Below are positions 6,618 through 13,718 of a DNA stretch of 17,032 bases, piece after piece. The DNA comes from an uncultured Dorea sp. Its GTDB lineage: Bacteria > Bacillota > Clostridia > Lachnospirales > Lachnospiraceae. Made by a program: the position numbers and the translations under genes. The DNA is taken from positions 1 to 17,032 of the forward strand of contig UQRE01000044.1 of the NCBI GenBank assembly GCA_900543415.1. The letters are read 5' to 3'. The notes below the pieces were generated by a model. It was given only the letters and a program-made list of their open reading frames with translations, was not told the origin of the DNA and made no database searches. Numbering within the stretch: position 1 is the stretch's first letter; every line of letters starts with the position of its first letter.

Positions 6618-7030
6618 ACACTAATCCTCCGATAATCAAACCCTTTTTCCAGATCTTTTTCAATCTTAATCTCTGTATAATGCTCCGGAAGAATATCTTC
6701 GATCAGATTCGCCCATTCGATCAGGCTAACACCTTCTCCGTAAATATAATCTTCGTAGCCGATCTCATCCATTTCTTCCACATCGCCAATGCGATAAACA
6801 TCAAAATGATAGAAGGGCAGACGCCCTTCTTCATAAATCTGCACAATCGTAAATGTGGGACTGTTTACAGGTTCGTCAACACCGAGTCCCGCCGCAAAGC
6901 CTTGCGTAAATACAGTTTTTCCCACACCAAGATCACCTACCAGTGTATAGACTGCTCCCGGTTTTGCAGACTGTCCCATCTGAACACCAAGAGCATATGT
7001 TTCTTTTTCCTGATTGGTCTCTATCACCAT
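6605..7030 (-). CDS. tsaE: t6A biosynthesis ATPase TsaE
   Basis: TsaE is the small ATPase that binds the TsaB-TsaD dimer and is needed for turnover in t6A synthesis. In its 141 residues there is a Walker A loop GDLGVGKT (32-39), SPTFTIVQIYE (57-67), YHFDVYR (74-80) with the conserved Asp, and IEWAN (104-108). An AGAGG-type site precedes the ATG by about seven bases. It begins the overlapping tsaE-tsaB-rimI block and follows the YcxB-like gene by 24 bases. Confidence 0.95.
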   Translation of the reverse strand: MVIETNQEKETYALGVQMGQSAKPGAVYTLVGDLGVGKTVFTQGFAAGLGVDEPVNSPTFTIVQIYEEGRLPFYHFDVYRIGDVEEMDEIGYEDYIYGEGVSLIEWANLIEDILPEHYTEIKIEKDLEKGFDYRRISVCEY

Positions 7031-7054
7031 AACAACATCCTCTTTCCACCAGAA

Positions 7055-7570
7055 TTATTGTTTTGCACCCAGACGTTTGATCCGCACTGCCGGAGCCGGC
7101 ATATGCGCAGAAATCATATCAACAATCTGAGCATACTCCTCTTGAATCTGATCAATCGGCAGAATCACTGCCTGTTTCTTATCATCATACAACAGAAGCA
7201 GCCGTTTTCTTGATACTGCCTTTTTAAATGCAGACCAGTCGGCCTTCCCACTGTCATCTTTTGTTACCGTCTCCACTCCATCTTCGGAGAAGGTATATGT
7301 AACGAGCGCCTCTTTATTCTCCATGCGTTCCATCTGACGTTTTACCCGATTCTTGATCGTCTGTGGATAGATTACCAAAACTACAACAGCAAATGCAAAT
7401 GCACCCGCCATATACAAAAATTCTTTTCTGCTCGCAAACGCGATTCCTAATCCAATATTTAATATTCCGAGTATGATCGTGATCACTCCCACCGCGCTTG
7501 CATAAATATGATACAACATAAAGTCTATCATGACTTCTGCGCCCACTCTTACTTGCACTTTAACAGGCAT
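7055..7570 (-). CDS. YcxB-like two-helix membrane protein
   Basis: I place the start at the ATG at 7570 (171 aa), nine codons inside the longest frame. It has GGAGG eight bases upstream, while the ATG at 7597 has no such site and would lie only a few bases after the likely transcription start. Residues about 22-45 and 51-69 are two membrane helices. The rest is a basic linker (NRVKRQMERM) and a cytoplasmic domain with YTFSEDGVETVTKDDSGKAD-type beta strands and a tryptophan step, a pattern seen in YcxB-like C-terminal domains. Function unknown. It is the first gene of the run leading into tsaE, 24 bases away, though no functional link to t6A is evident. Confidence 0.75.
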   Translation of the reverse strand: MPVKVQVRVGAEVMIDFMLYHIYASAVGVITIILGILNIGLGIAFASRKEFLYMAGAFAFAVVVLVIYPQTIKNRVKRQMERMENKEALVTYTFSEDGVETVTKDDSGKADWSAFKKAVSRKRLLLLYDDKKQAVILPIDQIQEEYAQIVDMISAHMPAPAVRIKRLGAKQ

Positions 7571-7612
7571 AATATCTTCCTCCAACTCTGTTTTCATTTC
7601 ATTTCTTTGCCT

Positions 7613-7621
7613 ATTGTATCA
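7613..7621 (-). promoter_or_regulatory. possible extended -10 promoter of the YcxB-like/tsaE run
   Basis: On the minus strand TGA-TACAAT (7621-7613) is an extended -10. The -35 position (TAGCGC) does not match consensus. The predicted start near 7606 would leave about 36 bases ahead of the ATG at 7570. It would allow the tRNA-maturation genes to be expressed apart from ribU. Confidence 0.4.
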
Positions 7622-7653
7622 TATCTTTATTTTCTGCGCTACTTTTGATGGAT

Positions 7654-8283
7654 TTATTTATTCATTTTTAAGATTGGGCTGATCTTTTTATAAATCAAAA
7701 GCACGATCAGAGATACTACCACGCCTTTCAAAAGGTTAAATGGCGCTACTGCAAACATAACGAATGTAAAGAGATCGTTGATCTGTCCATTTACTTTTGT
7801 TCCCATTTCCACCAGACCTTCTATCGGCATACTAAATGCCTTCGCATAAGCCGGAAGTAAAACATACGCATTCAGAAAACAGCCGACAACCGTCATAACG
7901 ATCGTTCCCGTTGCCATTCCTAAAACTGCTCCGCCGCGGGAATGTTTTCTCTTATAGATGAAGCCCGCCGGAAGAACGAACGCGCATCCGATCAGCAAAT
8001 TTGCGATTTCACCAACGCCGGCAGTAATCGTTCCATTGACCGCCAGATTCAAAAGAATTTTCACCAGTTCAATAGCAGCCCCCGCCATCGGCCCCATAGC
8101 AAAACAGCCCACCAGCACCGGAACCTCACTGAAATCAATCTCATAAAAAGCCGGTGCAAATGGAAGCGGCACTTCAAACAGCATTAACACTACTGCAATG
8201 GCAGAGAGCATTCCGATCTGTGCCATCCTTCTTACTTTGTTTTTGTTAGCCGCGTTCACTTTGTTCATTGTTTTTGTTTCCAT
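7654..8283 (-). CDS. ribU: riboflavin ECF transporter S component RibU
   Basis: RibU is the substrate-binding membrane subunit of an energy-coupling-factor transporter; it captures riboflavin and needs the shared EcfA/A'/T module, which is not here. The 209-residue product has a basic N-terminus and about six hydrophobic helices, with the S-component-like VLMLFEVPLPF and FYEIDFSEVPVLVGCFAMGP stretch (37-66) and LVKILLN (73-79). The FMN riboswitch directly upstream is the strongest evidence for riboflavin as the substrate. AAGGAG lies about eleven bases before the ATG. No clear terminator follows. Confidence 0.92.
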   Translation of the reverse strand: METKTMNKVNAANKNKVRRMAQIGMLSAIAVVLMLFEVPLPFAPAFYEIDFSEVPVLVGCFAMGPMAGAAIELVKILLNLAVNGTITAGVGEIANLLIGCAFVLPAGFIYKRKHSRGGAVLGMATGTIVMTVVGCFLNAYVLLPAYAKAFSMPIEGLVEMGTKVNGQINDLFTFVMFAVAPFNLLKGVVVSLIVLLIYKKISPILKMNK

Positions 8284-8400
8284 TTTTCTTTCTCTCCTTT
8301 TGTTTTCACACTTTTGTCAAAGAAAGAAAATTCTTCTTATGCGATCTTAGCGTGCTGCCGGAAGATTGTTATGATATAGAGACAAAGTTTCCCGTATCAC

Positions 8401-8429
8401 AAAACCCCGACACAATAAAGTATCGGGGT
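8401..8429 (-). terminator. intrinsic terminator in the ribU leader (riboswitch expression platform)
   Basis: The minus-strand RNA forms ACCCCGAUAC/GUGUCGGGGU (8429-8420 with 8413-8404, one G-U pair), loop UUUAUU, followed by a short U run. It lies about 30 bases after the aptamer. Its left arm CCCCGA (8428-8423) can also pair with UCGGGG in the 5' strand of the aptamer (8582-8577), a plausible antiterminator, so FMN binding would favour termination. The pairing is seen; the switch mechanism is inference. Confidence 0.75.
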
Positions 8430-8460
8430 CACTTACATATCATAATAAATATCGCATGAT

Positions 8461-8586
8461 TCTTCTCTCATCCAGACTGTACTGTCGGTACCGGAATCAC
8501 ACCGGTTCAGCCGCCACGAGAACACTCTCTCCTGACGGGTCGCGGACTCTACCGCCGGTTGGGAATCTCACCCTGCCCCGAAGAAT
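8461..8586 (-). promoter_or_regulatory. FMN riboswitch (RFN element)
   Basis: On the minus strand the conserved RFN blocks appear in order: TTCTTCGGGGCAGGGTGA at the 5' end, AACCGGCGGTAGAGTCCGCGA, a variable hairpin, GTGGCGGCTGAACCGGT, GATTCCGGTACCGACAGTA and CAGTCTGGATGAGAGAAGA at the 3' end closing P1 with TCTTC/GAAGA. It controls ribU by sensing FMN. Confidence 0.96.
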
Positions 8587-8606
8587 TTCCTTAATTTACG
8601 TTACTT

Positions 8607-8635
8607 ATTATAGAACTTCACTTCTGATTATTCAA
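8607..8635 (-). promoter_or_regulatory. promoter of the FMN riboswitch-ribU transcript
   Basis: On the minus strand -35 TTGAAT (8630-8635) and a perfect -10 TATAAT (8607-8612) have a 17-base spacer. The predicted start is about 14 bases before the aptamer. Confidence 0.85.
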
Positions 8636-8640
8636 GCCCT

Positions 8641-8670
8641 TTACAACAAAATACTATTATTTTACTGTAA
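8641..8670. repeat. AT-rich inverted repeat upstream of the ribU promoter
   Basis: Two arms, TTACA-AC-AAAATA and TATTTT-AC-TGTAA, are mirror complements with a matching AC/AC internal gap and a CTAT centre: 11 pairs in all. It lies 32 bases after the DUF362 stop and five bases upstream of the ribU -35. It could be a weak terminator of the DUF362 transcript (no proper U run follows on the minus strand) or a protein-binding site. Confidence 0.6.
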
Positions 8671-8702
8671 GACTTTTTCCCTAAGAGTCCTTTCATCTTT
8701 CC

Positions 8703-9833
8703 TTATTTCACGACAACGATCTCATAATCTCTTGTTCCGAGTCCAATCTTCTCTGCATGAGCAAGACAAGTCTTATATTCTGAGTTCGGTGTTGTATTTT
8801 CAAAGTGATCGTGATGATCACAGAAATCTTCCTTTTCCATAGCTTCTGCAAGCTGACTATTCGGAAGCGGTGTTGCTTTTAAGCAGGCGTCTACACATGC
8901 CTGATCAAGCGCCAGTGGATCAAAGGATGCAAACATTCCGATATTTGGCAGAATCGGCGCATCGTTTTCCGCATGACAATCACAGTTCGGAGATACATCT
9001 ACAATCAATGAAACGTGGAAATTCGGACGATTCTGAATTACTGCCTTCGTATACTCTGCCATTCTGCAGTTGAGATCTTTTGTCGCTGCATAATTAGCAA
9101 ATGCAATCGCATCGAAGTTACAAGCACCGATACAGCGCCCGCATCCTACACAATTCTGTGTGTTAATACTCATTTTTCGTGTGCTCTCATCGAAAGAAAG
9201 TCCGTCATTTGCACATTCTCTCAAGCATGCACGACATCCTCTGCAAAGTTCATGATCGATCTCCGGCTGACCGTTCATATGCTGCGCTTTTTTGCCGGCG
9301 CGGGAACCACAGCCCATTCCGATATTCTTAATGGCGCCTCCGAAACCAGTTGTCTCATGTCCCTTAAAATGACTCAGACTGATGAAAATATCTGCGTCCA
9401 TCACTGCACGCCCGATCATAGCTTTGTCAATATACTCGCCGCCCTCTACCGGAACTTCGATATCATCTGTTCCTTTTAAACCGTCACCGATGATAACCGG
9501 ACATCCTACTGTCATAGGTGTAAATCCGTTTTCCCATGCACAATACAAATGCTCAATCGCATTTTTACGACTTCCCGGATAAAGCGTATTACAATCTGTA
9601 AGGAATGGTACTCCTCCGAGTTCTTTTACTACGTCTACAATAGCTCTTGCATAATTCGGACGCAGGAAACTCAAATTGCCAAGCTCTCCAAAATGCATTT
9701 TAACTGCGACAAATTTCCCGTCCATATCAATATCACCGATACCGGCTTCCTTAATCAGACGTTTCAATTTTGTCGGAAGTCCTTCCCCGATTTTTGCTCG
9801 AAAATCCGTATAATATACCTTTGCTTTTTCCAT
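8703..9833 (-). CDS. DUF362 protein with two [4Fe-4S] ferredoxin motifs
   Basis: The 376-residue product has the DUF362-type features KMHFGELGN (45-53), FLTDCNTLY (77-85) and SHFKGHETTGFGGAIKNIGM (154-173). A bacterial ferredoxin insert with two clusters follows: CRGCRACLRECAND (C197, C200, C203, C207) and CVGCGRCIGACNFD (C228, C231, C234, C238). A C-terminal part with FDPLALDQACVDAC comes last. There is no signal peptide, so it is probably cytoplasmic. The family is common in anaerobes and presumed to be redox-active, but its reaction is not established. AGGAG lies two bases before the ATG, with AAGGAAG further upstream at better spacing. It is 43 bases after the YitT-family gene with no promoter between, probably the last gene of the tex unit. 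Confidence 0.9.
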   Translation of the reverse strand: MEKAKVYYTDFRAKIGEGLPTKLKRLIKEAGIGDIDMDGKFVAVKMHFGELGNLSFLRPNYARAIVDVVKELGGVPFLTDCNTLYPGSRKNAIEHLYCAWENGFTPMTVGCPVIIGDGLKGTDDIEVPVEGGEYIDKAMIGRAVMDADIFISLSHFKGHETTGFGGAIKNIGMGCGSRAGKKAQHMNGQPEIDHELCRGCRACLRECANDGLSFDESTRKMSINTQNCVGCGRCIGACNFDAIAFANYAATKDLNCRMAEYTKAVIQNRPNFHVSLIVDVSPNCDCHAENDAPILPNIGMFASFDPLALDQACVDACLKATPLPNSQLAEAMEKEDFCDHHDHFENTTPNSEYKTCLAHAEKIGLGTRDYEIVVVK

Positions 9834-9876
9834 ACTCCTACTTCCTTTCTTCTCTTTTCATTTCCTGTTTTTTTAC

Positions 9877-10764
9877 TTATTTTGCGTCCTGTGGAATTTC
9901 CTCATATCCAACCCGTTCCATACTAAAACCTCTTCCACGCACTTCATTGATCTGAGTAATCGTGATAAATGCTTTTGGATCAATTGACTGAACTAATTCC
10001 TTAACAGAATATAATTTACGATTCGGGATGATACAAAGGACTCCTTTCTGGTTCTCCTGCCCATATCCCGTCTCAACATGTACCATCGTCACTCCGGCAT
10101 CCAATTCTTTCAGCATCTTCTCCCGTATATGCTCATACTCTTCCGAAATAATAAACAACTGAATCTGCGACTGTCCAAGAAGCATCACTTTATTTAAAAT
10201 AGCCGTCTCCAGAACCAGCATCAGCACTCCGTACATAATCTGCTCCGTATCAGAAAAGAAAACCTGTACCCCCAGCACAAGAAAATCTATGACATACAAA
10301 AGCCCTGCCACCGGAATATGAAACCACTTATTAAGTACAAGAGCCACAATATCCGTTCCTCCGGTGGATGAGCCCACACGCACAATGAGACCGATTCCGA
10401 CTCCAAGGAGCGCACCTGCATAAAGTGTTGCAAGCATCAGATTATCAGTTAGTCCGTCAATCCCCGGAATCTTCTGCACAATAGACAAAAATGTTGGATA
10501 GATAAATGTACTTGCAATTGTTGCTACCGCAAATTTTTTGCCAAGCACCGCCGCTCCCAGCACAAACAAAATGCTGTTGACAATGAAAATAATAATGGAC
10601 AGATCAACCGGTACATAATGAGCGATCGTAAGACCGATACCTGTTGCGCCTCCCATAATTACTCCATGAGGTATAATAAATGCCGCTACTGTAAATGCCA
10701 GAATTGCATTTCCTACAAGAACTCCAAAAACGGTGTTCATATGTTTTTTCAAACTGCTTTTCAT
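9877..10764 (-). CDS. YitT family membrane protein
   Basis: The 295-residue product has an N-terminal membrane part (about residues 10-195) with five or six helices and the glycine motifs MGGATGIGL (37-45) and GSSTGGTDIV (131-140). A cytoplasmic DUF2179 domain (about 205-285) follows, containing VTMVHVETGYGQ (225-236) and ITQINEVRGRGF (269-280), the typical YitT ending. Transport substrate and role are unknown for the family. The gene starts eight bases after the tex stop codon. The GAGG ahead of the ATG is unusually close (two bases), so coupling to tex translation is likely. Confidence 0.9.
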   Translation of the reverse strand: MKSSLKKHMNTVFGVLVGNAILAFTVAAFIIPHGVIMGGATGIGLTIAHYVPVDLSIIIFIVNSILFVLGAAVLGKKFAVATIASTFIYPTFLSIVQKIPGIDGLTDNLMLATLYAGALLGVGIGLIVRVGSSTGGTDIVALVLNKWFHIPVAGLLYVIDFLVLGVQVFFSDTEQIMYGVLMLVLETAILNKVMLLGQSQIQLFIISEEYEHIREKMLKELDAGVTMVHVETGYGQENQKGVLCIIPNRKLYSVKELVQSIDPKAFITITQINEVRGRGFSMERVGYEEIPQDAK

Positions 10765-10772
10765 TTCCTCTT

Positions 10773-12926
10773 TTACACACCTTTCATTGTAAGCTGTATT
10801 CTCTTCTTTTTCAGATCTACACTCATTACTTTAACATCCACAATATCCCCAACGCTGACTGCTTCCAACGGATGTTTAATAAATTTCTTATCTGTGATCT
10901 CCGAGATATGCACCAAGCCGTCCTGATGAACTCCGATATCCACAAATACCCCAAAATCTATGACGTTGCGTACGGTTCCTTTTAACACCATTCCTTCTTT
11001 TAAATCCTTCATATCAAGGACATCCGTTCGAAGAATCGGCTTTGGCATCTCATCACGCGGATCACGCCCCGGCTTTTCAAGCTCCTTGACAATATCCCGC
11101 AAAGTAATCTCGCCAACGCCAAGTTCCTCCGCAAGCCCCTTGTAATCCTTGATCGTCAGAGACAATCCCGTAAGCTTTCCGCCTTGTATATCCTCTGCCG
11201 CAAATCCCTGCTTTTTCAAAAGCTTCTCTGCCGCAGCATAAGATTCCGGATGAACGCTTGTTGCATCCAGCGGATTCTCTCCGTTCTGAATCCGCATAAA
11301 ACCGGCACACTGTTCAAATGCTTTCGGACCAAGCTTTGCCACCTTAAGAAGCTGCTTCCGTGACAGAAACCGTCCGTTCTCTTCCCGATATGCCACGATG
11401 TTCTTCGCAACCGCGGAAGAAATACCGGAAATGTAAGACAAAAGCGGTGCCGATGCTGTGTTCAGGTCAACGCCGACTTTGTTTACACAATCTTCCACTA
11501 CCGCTGATAATGCCTCACTTAATTTCTTCTGGTTCATATCGTGCTGATACTGTCCAACACCGATCGACTTCGGATCAATCTTCACAAGTTCTGCCAGCGG
11601 ATCTTGAAGTCTTCTTGCGATAGAAGCCGCACTTCTTTGTCCCACATCAAACTTCGGAAATTCTTCTGTTGCCAGCTTACTTGCGGAATACACCGATGCG
11701 CCGGCTTCATTGACGATCACATACTGCACCTTTTCGGGAATCTCTTTTAACAGTTCCACAATAAACTGCTCTGATTCTCTGGACGCAGTTCCGTTTCCCA
11801 GCGAGATCAACGACACGTGATACTTTGGAATAATTTTTTTGAGCAACTCTTTAGAGGCTTCGATCTTCTGCTTGGTAGTTGGTGCTGTAGGGAAGATCAC
11901 GGTTGTTCCTACAACTTTACCGGTAGGGTCCACAACTGCCAGCTTACATCCTGTACGAAACGCAGGGTCCCACCCAAGCACGGTCTTCCCTGTGATCGGC
12001 GGCTGCATCAGAAGCTGTTCCAGATTCTTTCCAAAGACTTCGATAGCTCCGTCTTCTGCTTTTTCTGTTAATTCATTGCGGATTTCCCTCTCGATCGCCG
12101 GAGCAATAAGTCTCTTATAACTATCCTCAATAGTTTCTTTCAAAACCGGTGTCGTGTAGGAGTTTTCTTTTCGTATGATCTGCTTCTCCAGATATCTTAA
12201 AATATCTTCCTGCGGCGCCTCAATCTTTACGCTTAAGAACTTCTCTTTTTCTCCGCGATTTAAAGCAAGCACTCTGTGTCCCGCCAGACGGTTGACCGGT
12301 TCTTCAAATTCATAATACATCTCATATACCGATTCCGCTTTCTCGTCTTTTGCCGAAGAAACGATCTTACCTTTCTTCATTGTAATCTGCCGAATCCAGA
12401 TACGATATTTTGCTTCGTCCGAGATACTCTCAGCAATGATATCTTTTGCTCCATCAAGCGCATCCTGCGCTGATGTCACCTCTTTTTCCTCACTGATATA
12501 TGCTTTTGCCAGCTCTTCCAACGGCTCTCTTGCACTCTGCAGCATAATAAGAGCCGCCAGCGGTTCAAGTCCCTTCTCTTTCGCAATCGTTGCCCTTGTT
12601 CTTCTCTTCGGTCGATATGGTCTATACATATCTTCCACTACGACCAACGTTTCTGCCGAAAGGATCTGATGCTTCAATTCTTCTGTAAGCTTCCCCTGCT
12701 CCTCAATGCTTGCAAGAACCTGTTCCTTTTTTTCTTCCAGATTTCGAAGATATGTAAGCCTCTCATGAAGCTTTCGAAGCTGCTCATCATCTAAGGTGCC
12801 GGTCGCTTCTTTTCGATACCTCGCAATAAACGGGATTGTATTTCCTTCATCAATTAACGTGACCGCGGCATCTACCTGCCATTTTTTCACGCCCAATTCT
12901 TCTGTAATCTTCTGATTAATGTCCAT
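10773..12926 (-). CDS. tex: Tex-family RNA-binding transcription accessory protein
   Basis: Tex proteins bind nucleic acids and contact the transcription machinery; the eukaryotic counterpart is Spt6. From the chosen start the product is 717 residues. It has an N-terminal helical part with NTIPFIARYRKEATG (29-43), a YqgF/RNase H-like domain beginning at LGWDPAFRTGCKLAVVD (317-333), SIGVGQYQHDMN (454-465), helix-hairpin-helix units (about 495-550) and a C-terminal S1 domain (about 646-715; GTVRNVIDFGVFVDIG). I prefer the ATG at 12926 over the one at 12956. It has AAGGA seven bases upstream, whereas the other has no site and would sit about ten bases after the predicted transcription start. It heads the tex-yitT-DUF362 run. 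Confidence 0.96.
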   Translation of the reverse strand: MDINQKITEELGVKKWQVDAAVTLIDEGNTIPFIARYRKEATGTLDDEQLRKLHERLTYLRNLEEKKEQVLASIEEQGKLTEELKHQILSAETLVVVEDMYRPYRPKRRTRATIAKEKGLEPLAALIMLQSAREPLEELAKAYISEEKEVTSAQDALDGAKDIIAESISDEAKYRIWIRQITMKKGKIVSSAKDEKAESVYEMYYEFEEPVNRLAGHRVLALNRGEKEKFLSVKIEAPQEDILRYLEKQIIRKENSYTTPVLKETIEDSYKRLIAPAIEREIRNELTEKAEDGAIEVFGKNLEQLLMQPPITGKTVLGWDPAFRTGCKLAVVDPTGKVVGTTVIFPTAPTTKQKIEASKELLKKIIPKYHVSLISLGNGTASRESEQFIVELLKEIPEKVQYVIVNEAGASVYSASKLATEEFPKFDVGQRSAASIARRLQDPLAELVKIDPKSIGVGQYQHDMNQKKLSEALSAVVEDCVNKVGVDLNTASAPLLSYISGISSAVAKNIVAYREENGRFLSRKQLLKVAKLGPKAFEQCAGFMRIQNGENPLDATSVHPESYAAAEKLLKKQGFAAEDIQGGKLTGLSLTIKDYKGLAEELGVGEITLRDIVKELEKPGRDPRDEMPKPILRTDVLDMKDLKEGMVLKGTVRNVIDFGVFVDIGVHQDGLVHISEITDKKFIKHPLEAVSVGDIVDVKVMSVDLKKKRIQLTMKGV

Positions 12927-12972
12927 GCCGATTTCCTTTCTTGTCACTTTATCCATAAATGGACTATCTTAT

Positions 12973-13001
12973 ATTATAACTTACTTTTCATTCATAAGCA
13001 A
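12973..13001 (-). promoter_or_regulatory. promoter of tex
   Basis: On the minus strand -35 TTGCTT (12996-13001) and a perfect -10 TATAAT (12973-12978) are separated by 17 bases. The predicted start near 12966 leaves about 40 bases ahead of the tex ATG at 12926. Confidence 0.8.
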
Positions 13002-13034
13002 CGAAATAGCAGATACCGAGGTCACTCTGTTTTC

Positions 13035-13063
13035 TTGCCTTTGTCCTTCTTTTATGTTACAAT
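13035..13063 (+). promoter_or_regulatory. promoter of the TetR-lipid gene unit
   Basis: -35 TTGCCT (13035-13040), a 17-base spacer and extended -10 TGT-TACAAT (13055-13063). The predicted start is near 13070, about 37 bases before the regulator's ATG. It is back to back with the tex promoter, 33 bases apart. Confidence 0.75.
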
Positions 13064-13074
13064 GTGTAGACACA
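13063..13074. promoter_or_regulatory. candidate operator TGTGTAGACACA
   Basis: A perfect 12-base inverted repeat, TGTGT-AG-ACACA, covers the last -10 base and the likely start point of the TetR-unit promoter. Position and symmetry are those of an autoregulatory repressor site. It is shorter than many TetR operators, and binding by this regulator is inference. Confidence 0.45.
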
Positions 13075-13106
13075 AACAACGACATTTTAAAGAGGGGATT
13101 AAGACT

Positions 13107-13718
13107 ATGAAGCATCAGGAACAACCGTCAAAAGATTTATCAAAACAGCAGCTGAAATCCATGGAAACAAAAGCCCGGATCTTCAATGCCGCCAAAAGGA
13201 TTCTTAAAAAAAGCGGCTACGAACAATTATCCATCAAGAATATCTGTGAGGAAGCCGGTGTCTCTAATGGAAGCTTTTATCACCACTTTAAGACGAAGGA
13301 TGATCTTCTTTCTTATTATATTGAAGAACAGCCAAGCATCAATCCGGATCTTCTTGATCTCCCTTCCTCGAAAGAAGAAGCACGGGAAACGATTGTCTAT
13401 GTCTATTTAAACTATGTCCGCTACTGTCGGGAACTGGGGGTGGAATTTATGGCAAACTACTATACTCCCAAGAACCAGTCCTTAAATCCGCTGATCCGTA
13501 CCGAGCGGCCTTATCCGATCATCACCGTGCACAACTATCTTCAAAAATGTATCGATGCCGGAATCATCACCTTAAGCGATTCTCTGGAGCACATCACCAC
13601 CGATATCCGTATGATCGTTATCGGAAATGTATTTGAGTGGTGCCTTAAAAACGGAGATGCAGATTTCGAAGGAAATATGCGGCGCTGCCTTGAAAATTAT
13701 TTAAATGGAGTATTCTAA
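13107..13718 (+). CDS. TetR/AcrR family transcriptional regulator
   Basis: The product is a one-domain DNA-binding repressor type with a ligand-sensing helical C-terminus, 203 residues. KARIFNAAKRILKKSGYEQL (22-41) and the helix-turn-helix IKNICEEAGVSNGSFYHHF (43-61) are typical. The C-terminal part (about 75-203) shows no specific ligand family I can name. The start at 13107 has GAGGGG nine bases upstream; a longer frame opening with TTG at 13035 would begin inside the promoter. Its stop codon overlaps the next gene's ATG (TAATG), so it is co-expressed with the lipid-kinase-type gene and probably controls this unit. Confidence 0.93.
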   Translation: MKHQEQPSKDLSKQQLKSMETKARIFNAAKRILKKSGYEQLSIKNICEEAGVSNGSFYHHFKTKDDLLSYYIEEQPSINPDLLDLPSSKEEARETIVYVYLNYVRYCRELGVEFMANYYTPKNQSLNPLIRTERPYPIITVHNYLQKCIDAGIITLSDSLEHITTDIRMIVIGNVFEWCLKNGDADFEGNMRRCLENYLNGVF

